A stretch of 64,000 nt of DNA from Benincasa hispida (taxonomy: Eukaryota > Streptophyta > Magnoliopsida > Cucurbitales > Cucurbitaceae), in NCBI RefSeq assembly GCF_009727055.1, contig NC_052350.1:26848866-26912865 (forward strand), read 5' to 3'. Each line of letters begins with the position of its first letter. Within the stretch, counting starts at the first letter, position 1. A program made the position numbers and the translations under genes. Shown one piece after another: positions 11,040 to 23,152 of the stretch. The notes beneath the pieces are model-generated. The model was not told where the DNA came from, ran no database searches, and was given only the letters and a program-made list of their open reading frames with translations.

Positions 11040-12352
11040 TACTATGAAACCACCAATAACCTCCCACTCAATTGGTTATTAAAGAAAAAGTGATTATTCT
11101 CCAATAATTAATATTATTATAAATATATATGATAACTAACTTACCATACTATATTTATAACCTTTAGTTTTAATATTTCATCTCATTAAACATATAAACC
11201 ATAGCTCTTTTTCTATTCCATGGCACTTAATGAAAATCTCATTTACATTAATCCTCCACTTGATTCCACTTGATGTATCTCATACATCACATCGATCATA
11301 TCTTATATAATCGAACTACCTCTTGTCAATTTGAACATTTCAAATCAACACTAAGAACTGGTTCTCAACTTGAATCCATTGAGCTACCAAGGGGACCTTA
11401 TGGACCTGTAGCTCAAAGTTTCAACAGTACGTGAATAACTGACTAAACTCTTTAGTCACGAGATCCACCATCCGTTAATTTTCAGGCACTCCACTAAAGA
11501 CCGATAGCTGAACTCTTCTTACTACAAATATATTATATGCCCATCTTAATCAATCAATAGTGCGATAACCCTTCACAGATCGCTCGTAAGTTTAGCTAGA
11601 CTAATAACCGTTATGCCTCTGTAGTTACTTCTAAATCCTTAACTACCACTGATCCCTCTAATGAACATAAGTCATAGTCCTACTATAATTGAGTTCTCTC
11701 TTCCAAAAAGAAGTTGTGGCCACTATGTTCAAGACCCGGAATCAGCCTTTAAGGGAGCAATCTATCTACTTACCTTTCTTCGGGAAAGGAGTGAATTCCA
11801 TCTTCTGTGATTGAGTTCCCAGCTCCCAAATCAAACAAGTCCCAGAAAGGTAGTTATGTTAAGTTGGCAATCTGGCCACTCTCACCCATACTAATCAAAG
11901 GACTGCCCTCAAAGGCAAGAGTTTCGAAAATACTCAGGATTGAGGTCATGTCACCTATGGTCGTTTAGGTGAGATGTAAGTCTCCAGTATCAACGACGTT
12001 ATATACAGAGTCTAGGTATCTCGTGGTCTGGTCTTATACAAACTCTTTGTATAAGACATCATCGCTCGCATGTCTCCATATGAATGGTTAGGATCTACCA
12101 TATGTAGTAGTTCACAACACTTGCAAACCTCTATAAAGCAGGTCGTATCCATAGTTTCACCAGGTTATCACTTAAGGCATGATCCACTTGTATATCTCAT
12201 ATATATGCTTAAGTTTACATACAATAACCATGGAGCTTTGTTTATTGGATATGAGTAAATGCCAGAATGAAAGAACTCTTATTTTATTCATAACAATGTG
12301 TATATATTACAAACTACGAGACTCCGAAAGAATTAGGACACCAATCTCAACA
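11040..12352 (-). mobile_element. Copia A LTR (copy C)
   Basis: This LTR on the minus strand starts TGTTGAGATTGGTGTCC at 12352. Its stem-loop is the best in the window (12031-12057, 12 bp on each side of a CTC loop). The core words 'gatccctctaatgaacata' and 'caaggggaccttatggacc' follow other copies. The low-coordinate end is unresolved, near 11040, where it meets the Gypsy/Tat-like LTR. Confidence 0.8.
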
Positions 12353-12532
12353 CCCTCTACGGTGGCTTTTGTTTTATCTAACTGAAGCATCATTTCAAAA
12401 TAGATGTCACTTATGGTGCATTAGTTTTTTTTTTTTTTTTTTTTTTGCTAAAATTGATTGGTTTTTCTAAATGAGTTAATGCAGCAAGATATACTAATAT
12501 AAATAATTTGTATGATTTTAGGAATTTAATTA
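12353..12532 (+). other. Remnant of Copia A leader before gag, with poly-T tract
   Basis: The final ~90 bases ('ataaataatttgtatg' onward) match the leader just upstream of gag in element 1 (2860-2930, minus). A run of about 20 T lies at 12426-12446. The first ~70 bases after the LTR are not recognised. Confidence 0.5.
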
Positions 12533-13434
12533 TGACTTCCACGACTTTAAATCTGCTCGTCGCCTACAAACTAATAGGTGATAGTTATACATCTTGGAAA
12601 AACACAATCAACACTATGTTGATCATTGATGACCTCGTTTTGTCCTAATGGAAGAGTGTCCTCCTATTCCTGCTCCAAATGCCAATCGGAATGTCCGAAA
12701 GACATACGAGCGCTGGACACGGGAAAACGAGAAGACCAGAGAGTATATCTTGGCAAGCCTTTCAGAAGTCTTGGTCAAGAAGCATGAGTCCATGCATGAT
12801 CACTACTCGTGAGATCATGGAGTCTTTGTGGGGAATGTTCGAACAACCGCTTACACAACTCAGGCACAACGCTCTTAAACACATCTTTAATGCCTGTATG
12901 CAAGAAGAGGCATCTGTTAGAGAACATGTTCTCAACATGATGGTCCATTTCAATGTGGCAAAGATGAATGGGTCTGTCATTAATGAAGCCAATAAGGTTA
13001 GCTTCATTTTGTAATCTTTACTTGAAAGTTTCCTTCAGTTTCGTAGGAATGCTATTATGAACAGGATTGACTACAACCTGACCACCTTGCTCAATGAGCT
13101 TCAGACTTTTCAATCCTTGATGAAAAACAAGAACAAAATGGAGAAGCAAATGTTGTTTCATCCTCAAAGAAGTTCTGTAGAGGATTGTCTTTTGGAACTA
13201 AATTTTTGCCTTCTTCTTCGGGCACCAAAAAATGGAAGAAGAAGAAAGGTGGAAAGGGAAAAGCTAACCCACCAGCTGTTGCCCAGAAGGGCAAGAAGGC
13301 CAAGGTTGCAAAAGGAATCTGTTTCCATTGCAACCACGAGGGACATTGGAAGAGAAACTGTCCCAAGTACTTGGCAGAAAAAATAAGACCAAGCAAGATA
13401 AATATGATTTACTTGTATTGTAGATCTGCTTAGT
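12533..13434 (+). pseudogene. Copia A element 2: gag with intact CCHC knuckle
   Basis: gag begins at ATG 12533 (MTSTTLNLLVAYKLIGD). It has the tryptophan codon that is a stop in element 1. A frame slip follows near 12635 after 'LIIDDL'. The capsid region continues in broken frames (YERWTRENEKTREYIL, EIMESLWGMFEQ, REHVLNMMVHFNVAKMNG), with a TAA after 'VSFIL' at 13012-13014. The Lys-rich stretch and the zinc knuckle CFHCNHEGHWKRNC (about 13320-13361) keep all four zinc ligands. The coding order matches element 1. No function is expected because of the frame breaks. Confidence 0.85.
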
Positions 13435-13435
13435 G

Positions 13436-14470
13436 GAGAATGATGATTGTACCTGGATAATTGATTCAGGCGCCACTAACCATGTTTGTTCTTCGTTTCA
13501 TGGAATTAGTTCCTAGCGGCAACTGGAAGCTGGGGAGATGACGATGCATGTTGGAACTGGGCACGTTGTCTCAGCTGTGACAGTGAGAGAACTCCAGCTG
13601 ACTTTACAAAATAAATATGTTCTATTTGAAAATGTATATGTTGTTTCTGGTCTGAAAAAGAACTTAATTTCTGTAAAGTGTTTGTTAGAACAAAATTATT
13701 GTATTCAATTCTCTGTAAATAAAGTGTTTATTTCAAAGAATGGTATTAATATATGTTTTGCTAAGCTGGAAAACATTCTTTATGTGCTAAAACCGTTAAG
13801 GACTAAAGCCCTCCTTAACACAGAAATGTTTAAAACTGCAGTAACTCAAAATAAAAGACTTAAAATTTCTTCTAAAGAAAATGCCCAACTTTGGCACTTA
13901 AGATTAGGACACATCAATCTCAATAGGATTGAGAGATTGGTAAAGAATGGACTTCTAAGTCATTCAGAAAAAAACTCTTTACCTATGTGTGAGTCATGCC
14001 TTGAAGGAAAAATGACTAAACAATCTTTTACTGGAAAAGGGTCATAGGGCCAAAAAACCCTTAAAGCTTATATATTCAGACCTCTATGGTCCAAAGAATA
14101 TAAAAGAAAGAGGAGAGTTTGAATATTTCATCACCTTTGTTGATGATTATTCAAGGTATGAGTATGTTTTTTTGATGCAACATAAGTCTTGAATCCTTTG
14201 AAAAGTTAAAAGAGTTTAAGGCGGAAGTTGAAAATGAATTAAATAGAACAGTTAAGACATTTCGATCTAATCGAGGTGGAGAGTTTTTGGATCTTACATT
14301 CCAGAATTATTTGATAGAGCATGGAATTGTATCCCAACTCTCAACACTTGGTACACCTCAACAAAATTATGTATCAGAAAGGAGATATCGAACCTTGTTT
14401 GACATGGTTCGATCTATGATGAGTTACACTTTCTTACTTGATTCATTTTGGAGTTTGTAGTAAAGATTGC
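13436..14470 (+). pseudogene. Copia A element 2: protease, GAG-pre-integrase and integrase
   Basis: The protease active site is intact as I-D-S-G-A-T-N-H (Asp codon 13463-13465). A 169-codon open stretch (13538-14047) covers the end of protease and the GAG-pre-integrase zinc region (LWHLRLGHINLNR, CESCLEGKM). The integrase follows in shifted frames: LIYSDLYGP (first Asp), then FRSNRGGEF, where the second catalytic Asp has become Asn, then the third motif around SERRYRTLF. Stops near 14190 and 14460. Element 1 has the opposite damage (protease glycine lost, integrase triad kept). Confidence 0.85.
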
Positions 14471-14911
14471 AGCATACATTTGAACTTTGTTCCGTCCAAA
14501 AGTGTTACGAGAACATCTTTGGAGTTATAAAAGGGTCGTCAAGCTAGTTTACGTCATTTCAGAATTTGAGGTTACCCAACACATGTGCTTGAGGTAAATC
14601 CTAAGAAATTGAAACCTCGTTCAAAACTGTGCCTATTTGTAGGCTACTTCAAAGGAACAAGAGGTCGTTACTTCTTCGACCCTAAAGAAAATAAAGTGTT
14701 TATATCGACAAATGCTACTTTTCTAGAAGAATACCACATAAGGGAGCATAAGCGTTGCAGTAAGATTGTGTTGAATGAAATTTCCAAAGAAACTACTAAA
14801 ACTTCAAGAAGAGTTTTTGAAGAACCCAACACCTCAACAAAAGTTGTTGATGTTTGATCATCTAGTAGATCAAATCCACCTTAAGTGTTGAGGGAACCTT
14901 GACGTAGTGGG
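14471..14911 (+). pseudogene. Copia A element 2: integrase tail and linker, cut by an LTR
   Basis: The frame at 14585-14857 reads LCLFVGYFKGTRGRYFFDP, the usual Copia post-integrase motif, then the Ser/Thr-rich linker. It corresponds to element 1 at 630-385. The coding sequence stops dead at 14911, where an LTR in the same orientation begins. Reverse transcriptase is absent. Confidence 0.8.
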
Positions 14912-15806
14912 TGTTGGGGTTGATGCCCTAAAGTCTCGTGTCTTCTAGATTGTAAACAATTTGTATGAACGCCATGTATAATATATGATATTTTACTTCA
15001 CTTCTTGATTTTGCTCGGTTGTTTGTTTTATTACTTTACCACAAACTAATAAACCTAAAATTCTTGGTTATCTATATGTAATTTAAGCATGTATGTCGTG
15101 ACATACAAGTGGATCATATCTTAAGTGATAACCAAAATGGTCTGTAGTATATGGATATAGTAGGGAAACCTTATCCTGGTAACGCTATGGATGCGGCCCG
15201 CTTTGTGGAATGGTTACAAGTGTTGTGACTTGTCACAGATGGTCTGATCCTGATTATTCGTGTAGAGACATACGAGCAGGGGTGTCCTATACAAAGAGTT
15301 TGTATAAGACCTGACCACGAAGTGTTAACGTCTCGTTATATAACACCGTTTATGACAGAGACTTCACTTCACTAGGATGAGCACAGGTAACATGACCTCA
15401 AACTTGAGTGAGTTGGGAACTCCTGCCATTGAAAAATGGTCCTTTGATTTGTATGGGTGCGAGTGGCCAGGTCGCCAACTCAAACCTACCATTTTGGGGT
15501 TTCGTCTAATTTGGGAGCTGGGAACTCAGCTACACAAGATGGAATTCACTTCTTCCCTAAAGCAGGGGCAAGTAGATAGATAGCTCCTTTAAGGGCTGAT
15601 TCTAGGACTTAAACAATGTGGTGCCACATACCTTCTCTTGGCTCGAGAGGTGTTCACACATATTTGGACTATGTTATATTGTTAATTAGAGGAATCAGTG
15701 ATACTTAAGGAATGAGATGCGACTACAGGAGCAAAACGGTAAATTGGCCCAGTTGTATTTACGAGCATCTGTGAAGGGTCATCGTACTTATGATTGGTTA
15801 TATCCG
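14912..15806 (+). mobile_element. Copia A LTR fragment (copy D), 5' half
   Basis: It starts TGTTGGGGTTGATGCCC at 14912 directly after the truncated linker of element 2. It has the stem-loop (15284-15310) and the core 'aattagaggaatcagtgat'. It ends at 'ggttatatcc', where other copies continue with a half-kilobase AT-rich region. The small open frame 15377-15583 lies in the LTR core and is not a gene. Confidence 0.8.
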
Positions 15807-17600
15807 ATTGTAAGATTGTATCAATAGCAGCGGAAGCACAAGGATCATCTAAGCACTCAAGTTCACTAATTTTGGAAAAATATAAAACATGCTTTTGCAG
15901 AAAAAATGAGTTTCAAGACATACCTCTTGTAGAACTTCTTCAAAGCATTCACCAGCTGCTATCTTCTCTAAATCTTGTTGTAGACCACCTCAAGATCTTC
16001 CTCACTATTCTCTTGGTGCTCTAGATTGAGTTGTGGGACTCAAAACAAGCTTGAATCAAGGGTAGATGGAGAAAAGCTCATTGCAGAAAAACAACTGAAG
16101 AACTCTTTCTTCAAACTAGTTTTTCTCTCAAAATCTCTATTGATTGCATGCCCGATTTTCACTACAATCTCTTCATTATATTGCAGATCAACATGCAAAG
16201 AGAAGGGTTGCATGAATTGCAGCTCATGCTTGGAGAAGACAAAGCAAAGATATTGTTTTTTGAGTGAGCCACTTGGTGATGGATAATGGAAAATCCTCTT
16301 TTTCCATTTAAGTGTTTTTTTTTTTTTTTTCCTTTTTCAATTTTATCTCAAAAAATAAAAATTTTATTTTATTAAATCTATTTTGATTTTAAAATGAAAA
16401 TTTTAATTAATTTCATAAATTAAGTATTAAATAAAATGTAATTAATTTAATATCAAATATTAAATTAATTTTAACACATATTCATCTTCATATATTTAGA
16501 TCATATTTAAATATATAATTCTCCTATTCCGTGTAATTGTAAAATTAAATATATAATTATATCTCATATAATTACTAAATCCTTTAATTCTAATTTGAAT
16601 GTTTCAAATTAACTTATCACGCTATTCTAGAGCTAGTTTGTTACGAGCTAGTAGGGGGATCTCGCGGACCTACAGATCATGGGCTCCAACGATCCGAGAT
16701 TAATTAGCTAAACTCATTAGACAAAATTAATCTCCATTCATTAACTAATGGGTCACTCCACTAAAATCCATAGTTGCACTCCTTTCACTGTAGATATATT
16801 ATGTCCATATGATTTAACCATAATCAACAAGTTGACCCTTCATAGGTTGTTCATAATACGGCTGGGTCAAATATCTATTTTACCCCCATGATTACATCTT
16901 ATTCCTCAAGTACCTACTGATCCTCTAATGAACAACTGGTTTGTGATCCAATCATTAAACCAAACTCTCTCAACCCAGTGAAAGGGTGGAGCCCCTTGTT
17001 CGAGACCTAGATTCAGTACTTGAGAGAACAACCTTTCTTCTATCCCTTTATCGGGTAGACGTGAACTCCGTCTTGCACCCTATGTCTCTAGCTATCTATC
17101 TTGTCTTACCCCTGAAATAGGAGTCTTGTTGAGTCGGCGCTATTGAGTCAAACCTCAACTATGCAAATCTAAGGACAATCCCGAATAAACAGAAGTTCAT
17201 AGTTAGCTCAGGATTAAGATCGAGCTACCTAGGTCATCTAGGTGAAATAGTCAGTCTTAAACAGTAAACAACATTATAAAGTAAGAGTGACTTACTTCTT
17301 GGTCCTGATCTAATGCAAACTCATTGCATAGGACACCCCCATTTCTCATGTTATAACATGTACAAATTAGGATCACATTGTATATAGCACTTTACAACTC
17401 TTTGTAATAACTACATAGTAGACCACATCCAATGGTCCAGAATAAGGTACCCAACCTCATTCATGTACCATAGATCATTTTGACTATTTACTCGAAACCG
17501 ATCTACTCTTATGCCTCCACATAAAGTTTAAGTACTCATACAATAGTCATGGGTCTTAGTTTATTGGATTTAGACTTTCATACAATTTATGAGATCAATA
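15807..17600 (-). mobile_element. Diverged Copia A-type LTR (copy E)
   Basis: A minus-strand LTR whose blocks follow the Copia A order but at much lower identity: 'ccaataaactaag' near the start, the stem-loop (17310-17332), 'aggatcagtaggtac', 'gtaggtccgcgagatcccc'. Its 3' end (15807-16290) holds 'gcagcggaagc' and exon-like words like those in the ends of other LTRs. The first ~60 bases of the LTR are missing or unrecognised, so the right limit is approximate. It is a separate subfamily, useful as an outgroup. Confidence 0.65.
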
Positions 17601-17990
17601 ACAAGTATATTGATGATAGAAAATGTGTGTTGGGGGTGAAAAAGTTTAGACTTTCATATTGGTTTAACGTGGCTTTATGAGTTCCACTTTGTTTTGAAAT
17701 GTTGTTGAGGGTGAAAAAGTTTGGAAAATTATCTTAGTTACTTATTGTGATATATAACAGGTGCATATCTTGGATTTTAAATTGTTGAAAGTGGCTCTCT
17801 GAGTGGGTTTTGCTTTCAAGCATGTGTTGGGATTGATGGGGTGAAAGCCTAGGAGAGTTATCTTGGTTACTTGTGGTATATAGTAGGTGCATGTTTTGAA
17901 CTTCAAATTGATTTTGTTTTATTTTCCAAACTTGAGAATGGAAAAGTGAAAGTTTTAGATGGGTTATTTTTTGTAACTTTTTATGATTTG
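17601..17990 (+). repeat. Imperfect tandem repeat in CACTA non-coding region
   Basis: The words 'gttgagggtgaaaaagttt', 'ttatcttagttacttattg' and 'ataacaggtgcatatcttg' (17703-17775) recur as diverged words at 17826-17905 ('gatggggtgaaagcctagg', 'ttatcttggttacttgtgg', 'tagtaggtgcatgtttt'). A first partial copy starts at 17629. Likely an intron or noncoding part of the CACTA relic downstream. Confidence 0.6.
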
Positions 17991-17995
17991 TATAT

Positions 17996-18770
17996 ATGTG
18001 GTACAATTTTCGATCAGAGCGCATTGAACAAATTGATACTGAGACAATAACTTCTTCGAATAACTTGGTTGATGATGCTTTAAGTAAAGTTCCTGGCCTT
18101 GATCGTAGACATGTAAGAGGTCTTGGATTTGGTATTACTCATTCAAAATTATCTCTCTTGTCTCAACGAGAAAGTAGGTATACAATGCTTGAACATGAAT
18201 ATTTGAAGATGAAGGATGAAATGAAAGAAATGAAATAATTGATGTCAAGTTTTTTTTTAAAAAACAAGTAAACTTAGCTTCTTTAATAAGTTTTGTTATA
18301 GAGAAAACCGAGGAACTTTCTAATGCCACGAGAAATTTACCAATGCCAACAAACATTCCTACAATTTTTCCTATATCTTCTCCATCGGTAAATCTATTTT
18401 GTATGTGATGAATAATATTATAGATTTCATTATCATCCGATTATCACATCTTAATTTTTCTCTCTCTTTATGAGTATTAATAATAATACTCAAATTAATT
18501 GCAAGTTATTAGATTGACATGACTCGGGAGAGATAGTAGTCGAAGGACGATGGTCTTCTAATGACCTCACTGCTCTTGTTCATCATATTCTTATTGGACC
18601 ACATGCAGTTAGAGTATGGGTTGATGTATCAAAGAAACCAAATGCATATTTGTAGATGTCTACATGAGAAATGACTTATATTGAAGAAGCTTTGGGAAAT
18701 ATGGTTGCATGGCCATCTGACAAAAGGACGATTATCAGTATATTATTCTCTATGCCTTTTTTCACTTAAT
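17996..18770 (+). pseudogene. CACTA (En/Spm) relic, Ptta-type transposase domain
   Basis: The frame through 18238 includes 'DALSKVPGLDRRHVRGLGF' and 'THSKLSLLSQRES', followed by a Lys/Glu/Met-rich coiled-coil-like tail (KMKDEMKEMK). This is the signature of the plant transposase family Ptta/En/Spm. After a noncoding gap, 18500-18740 reads DSGEIVVEGRW, DLTALVHHILIGPHAVRVWV, EMTYIEEALGNMVAWPSDK, which is the C-terminal part of the same family. In-frame stops (for example in 'KPNAYL*') show it is dead. It probably belongs with the CACTA right end at 19707. Confidence 0.8.
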
Positions 18771-19249
18771 AAGAAATCTCTTTATTCACTTTACTATTTT
18801 GGTATTCACATAACTAATCATATATTCATATATATATATATATGTAGGTGATTGACATGCAAGAGAATTATATACTGTAGCTTACTTAACTCCATGAGGA
18901 TGTAATTACCGTAGATAATTGATGAATTTTGTATTTTGTTAACTAACTTATCTTGTTGAAAATGAAATTAAGCTGAACATGTATCTTGTAATGTTGGATA
19001 ACTTTACTCTAGAAAATCATCAATACTTTTGTTTTGTAATGTATATGGATTACAAAATTTTAATTAGAGGATGAAGCGATGTTGTATTTATATTTAATTA
19101 TATATATGAAGTACTTTGTGGGTAGAATTGTCTACTCACAAATAAAAAGTAATTTTTATCGAAAGTGAATCAATTTATCAAATATCTAAATAATAAAATG
19201 ATTTCATCTGTAGCAAAAAATAACAATTTTAGTTACAAAAAAACACACT
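18771..19249. other. AT-rich non-coding stretch of the CACTA relic
   Basis: No coding frame and no recognised motif apart from an (AT)n run near 18828-18845 and AT-rich low-complexity words. Confidence 0.4.
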
Positions 19250-19707
19250 ATTAAAAATTATATTATTAAAAAAAATACTTTTCTATAACAATGAATAAAT
19301 GTTATAACAAAATTCATATGGCAAAAAATGAATGCTACGGAAAGGTGACTACGATAACCATATCAATGAGAAAAGAGTAAATAAGTTTATTATAGCACAT
19401 GATTAAGGCTATTGATAATATATAATAGCACAAACAAAAAACGCTATTATGAACAAATGATAGCACAATATTGTAGTTATATGAAGATATTATAGCTGTA
19501 ATAAAAAATGCTATCAAATGTTTTCATAGCAATACATATTAGCTATACCTTCGTATTATATTATAACATCCATTATAGCTATATAAAAATACTATAAAAA
19601 GTCTTAGACTTTTAATAACATAAGTAGTCAGGACCTATGTAAAAAAATTATAAAACCCTTTTTATAGTATTTTTCGTTAGCTATTAAATCAGTTATTTCC
19701 TGTAATG
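19250..19707 (+). mobile_element. CACTA right terminal region
   Basis: AT-rich sequence with many short inverted 'atagc/gctat' words, typical of CACTA subterminal repeats. It finishes with 'tatagtatttttcgttagct' and then 'ttatttcctgtaatg' at 19707. The complement of that end, cattacaggaaataa, is one base off the usual CACTACAGGAAA-type terminus. Immediately after it, Copia A gag sequence resumes at the VHFNVAKMNG motif, so the CACTA inserted into a gag. The matching left end was not found. Confidence 0.65.
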
Positions 19708-20130
19708 AATTTAATGTGGCTAAAATGAATGGGACCGTCATTGAAGAGGCCAATCAAGTTAGCTTTATTCTAGGAACTCTACTAGAGATTCAGTTTCGTA
19801 GTTTCCTTCAATTTCGTGGTAATGATATTATGAACAAGCTAGACTATACCCTGGCCACCTTTCTTAACGAGCTACAGACAGTCCTTAATGAAGGTCAAGG
19901 AATAAAATGGAGAGGCAAGTGTTGCCATTTCCTCTAGAAAGTTCTACAAGTCTCACCCTCTGGAACTTTGTCCATTCTTCATCTGGAATTAAAAAATGGA
20001 AAAAAAAGAAGGGAGGTCGGGGGAATAAAGCTAACCTTGTTGTGGCCCAGAAGGACAAGAAGACCAATGTTACTAAGGTAAAATATTTTTACTACAATCA
20101 AGAGGGACACTAGAAAAAGATGAAGACTAA
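19708..20130 (+). pseudogene. Copia A gag fragment, C-terminal half
   Basis: The frame at 19716-19937 reads AKMNGTVIEEANQVSFIL, then NKLDYTLATFLNELQT, the same gag positions as 12956-13130. A Lys-rich stretch follows, and then the remains of the knuckle (FYYNQEGH at about 20086-20109), with both first Cys ligands lost. A stop follows the His. Its upstream half is absent because the CACTA end abuts it at 19707. Confidence 0.8.
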
Positions 20131-21960
20131 CTGTCAATTGGAGAGAGAGGACAGAGAAAAGTGTTGAAACATAGGGTGACTATTTTTGTGGCATGGAGAC
20201 TACTAAAGCAGAGGGAGTGAGGGGCTGGGGGAATGGAGAGAAGAAGTGAATATGAAGACTAAAGGAGTGAGGGACGATCAGACCCGAGGGATGAGGGATG
20301 ATTAAAGCTGAAACTGAGTTAGGGTTTGCTAATTATTTTAGTATTGGGTTGGCTGGCTGAGGGTTAGGATTGGGTTGAGGGCTATAGGGTGGGCTAGGCT
20401 TATATAGAAAATGTAATTATTAAAGGGTAGGCTAGCTATGTAGGATCGATATGACAACCTTAGAAAGGGATGAATAGAGTTTAATAAAAAGTTAATAAAA
20501 CATTTTCCTAATGTGGGCCAAAATAAAATGATTATCAAACTTTTTGCTAACAAGTAATTTAAACAATAAATTCATAGGAATAAATTCAAGTATCCAATTT
20601 AATTTTCATAATAAGATTGATAATATAAATATGCAAAGACAAATTCAATCAACCTAAATAGACAAATGTGAGCAATTAATTTCAAGAATAAATTATAGTA
20701 ATTAATTTAATGCAAATAAAAAACAATAATAAATTAATTGCAAAATTTAGGAGAGGAATAGAGAAATTAACACGTGATTTTATAATGGTTCAGCACAACC
20801 GGCCTACATTCACTTCCCAAGCTTCTCATGGGTATGTCACTATGAACTTGACTCTTTTCACGGCTTAGAGTCGAACTGTACAACATTCTTTCTCCAAACG
20901 CAAGAATAAACCTGATCTTTTCTATGGTTAAGGATCAAACTGTTACAATGACTCTTTTGCTAAGATCAAGAGCAACTCTTACAATAGTTTGAAAAAATTA
21001 AAGAGTAAGCTTACAACTCTCTCAATAGAGTCGATTTACAAATGTTAAACTCACAACAAATCAATAATCATAGTACATATCTCTCAAGAATAAGATGAAA
21101 TAAATAAAATTGAGGCTTTGAGAAAGCAACAATGGAGGCTTAATGAATTATGAAAGATTATAAAAGATGTGAAATTTTTGTAGAAATTTTGGAGAAGATG
21201 AAGAATTTAAAAAGAGACGAAAGAGGTGAAAACCAAATTTAATTTTGGGCCTTTAGATCTTGAAAAAGAAAAATCCATCGTGAAGATTTTTTTTTTCTTT
21301 TTGAATCAACTAGACATTAGACACAAACAAGAAATAATATTAAATTCATTTTCATTTTAAAAAACCAACAAAAAGCAAAACATAAAATAATATAATAATA
21401 CATATTTTAAAAAATTCTTCTTTTAAAATCCAACAAAAAGTAAAAGCCCACCATGTGTCACTCCTCTATTACTACACATTTCCCCTTACAATTGGATCCA
21501 CTTTGATGAATAAGTTGCCACATCATCACCTTGGGTATTTTTTCGTTAAGTTTGTTTTGGCTATATCTTCTTTGTTTGAACTCCGATTTGGGTGATTCAA
21601 ATTGCTTTGGAATTGTTGTTCCAAGCTTTACACAATGAACACTTTAAAACACTCAAATTTAATAAATAAAAGTAGGTTTGTTATCATCAAAATATTAATT
21701 TCATCAATTGAAAATTAATTAATTTGAGATTAAAGGCCAAAAGACCAACAAGCTATATATAATAGAATTACTTATTATTAAAGGGGTTAGTTATATTCAG
21801 TTTTTCACGATTTGTTTGGGTTGTGAACCTTGAACCAAACTAATTAATTTGGTTAAGCTTAAACAAGAAATTGAAATCAAACCTTTTGAGAGTTCAACGT
21901 TCAAGTAGACTAAATAGGGAAAACTCTGAAATAAACACAAGCTAGGACTTTCATTGATAT
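20131..21960. other. Non-coding repeat-rich interval
   Basis: No gene seen. About 20760-21010 holds a block that begins 'acacgtgattttataatgg' and 'cagcacaaccggcctac', with repeated 'gactctttt…' words. I recognise the type as a dispersed plant LTR-associated repeat but cannot classify it. The rest is AT-rich. There is a short purine-rich direct repeat near 20130-20300 (ggagtgaggg words). Confidence 0.4.
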
Positions 21961-21961
21961 T

Positions 21962-22440
21962 ACATCTCACGACTTCTCTACTTTACCCTAGAGTTGGGAA
22001 GGAATGAATCTCGTCTTGTGTTCCCAACTCCCCACTCAGCCTTGGTCTCAAAATTGTAAGTTTATTGAGTCGGTGACACAGACCATTCATATACATCAAA
22101 GGACAAACCCTCAAAGGCAGGAATCCATAACTCACATAGGATTGAGATCGAGTTACATACGGTTATCCTATGAAATGTTAATCTCTTCAGTCAACTATGT
22201 TACCAGGATAAGGTACCCAAGCTTATCCATATAGTATAAACCATTTAGATTGTCACTTAAACATGATCCACCTGTATGTCAACCACATATTATTCAAGTT
22301 ACATGAAATAATCTTGGATCTTAGTTTATTGGATTGAGTTGTGCAAGTCTAAATGTCAAATAAAACAACTCTTTATTCTATTAAATAAATAATTTGTTTA
22401 TACATTACAAACCACGAGATTTAGGACATAAGCTCAAACA
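21962..22440 (-). mobile_element. Copia A LTR fragment (copy F) with internal deletions
   Basis: It starts TGTTTGAGCTTATGTCC at 22440 on the minus strand. It includes 'ttggattgagttgtgcaag', the 'ggataaggtacccaa' block, and part of the core. The stem-loop region and the AT-rich 3' half are deleted. Confidence 0.7.
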
Positions 22441-22960
22441 ATCACGTATCTAGAATTTGAATTCAAGTTTGGAAGACCAAAAAATAACAATAATCTTGCT
22501 TTATAATCTTAAACAAGGGCGAGAAGTACCTAGCGCGTTTGGTTTTGACCACATAGCTAGGGTTGGAGAAAGAGCAAGAGCGAAATCATACTTGAGCAAG
22601 CCCGAGCGAGAGCGAGATCAAGCATGCGTGATAGCAAAAAATGCAAAGAGAAAAAATGAGGGATTCAAGAAAAGTGCTAGGATGAAGAGAAAAAATGTGT
22701 ATGAAGTTTGATATTTTTGGGTTTTTTTGGTCTTCAGAAGAAAATGTAATGTATTTTTCACTCAATTAAGGTGTATAGACCGAGAGAAGAGAAGACAAAG
22801 TATGTCAAAATCTGAGTGGGTCTCATGTAGTTCATCAATTGTAATGAGACTGACACCTTAAGTGGGAATAATTGAATTGTAATGAGGGTAATGTTAAAAT
22901 GTGAGCCTACCAATGCTTTAGAATTGGGTAGACAATCACAAAGTAATCAAGTGGACTCCA
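22441..22960. other. Upstream intergenic DNA
   Basis: Includes a purine-rich stretch (22510-22640) with repeated 'gagcgagagcgag'-like words. An 84-codon open frame here (22457-22711) is basic and low in complexity, and I do not support it as a gene. The part nearest 22960 should contain the promoter of the + strand gene that follows. Confidence 0.4.
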
Positions 22961-22967
22961 CTCCCCA

Positions 22968-22973
22968 TATAAA
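22968..22973 (+). promoter_or_regulatory. Candidate TATA box for the TMEM234-like gene
   Basis: TATAAA in the context 'ccccatataaacgacc', 180 bp before the start codon at 23153. The position allows a 5' UTR of about 150 nt, possibly with a short UTR intron that ends 'cacaactgaacag' just before 23140. Weak evidence, from position and motif only. Confidence 0.35.
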
Positions 22974-23152
22974 CGACCTTAAAATATTTAATTAGTAGTT
23001 AATTGGTTGAATTTATTAAGATGACAAGGATAAAAAACTAATCAATCATGTTAAGTTTATTTTTGTTTTGTTTTGTTTTTTTTTTTGGTACATAACTTTC
23101 ATCAATTTTTTCTTTGTTTTTTGCTTCACAACTGAACAGACTGGGGAAGAAG

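Noticed and set aside
22457..22711. 84-codon open frame upstream of the TMEM234-like gene
   Set aside because: Basic, low-complexity Arg/Lys/Glu composition from a 'gagcgagag' repeat. No family recognised, no promoter or neighbours to support it.
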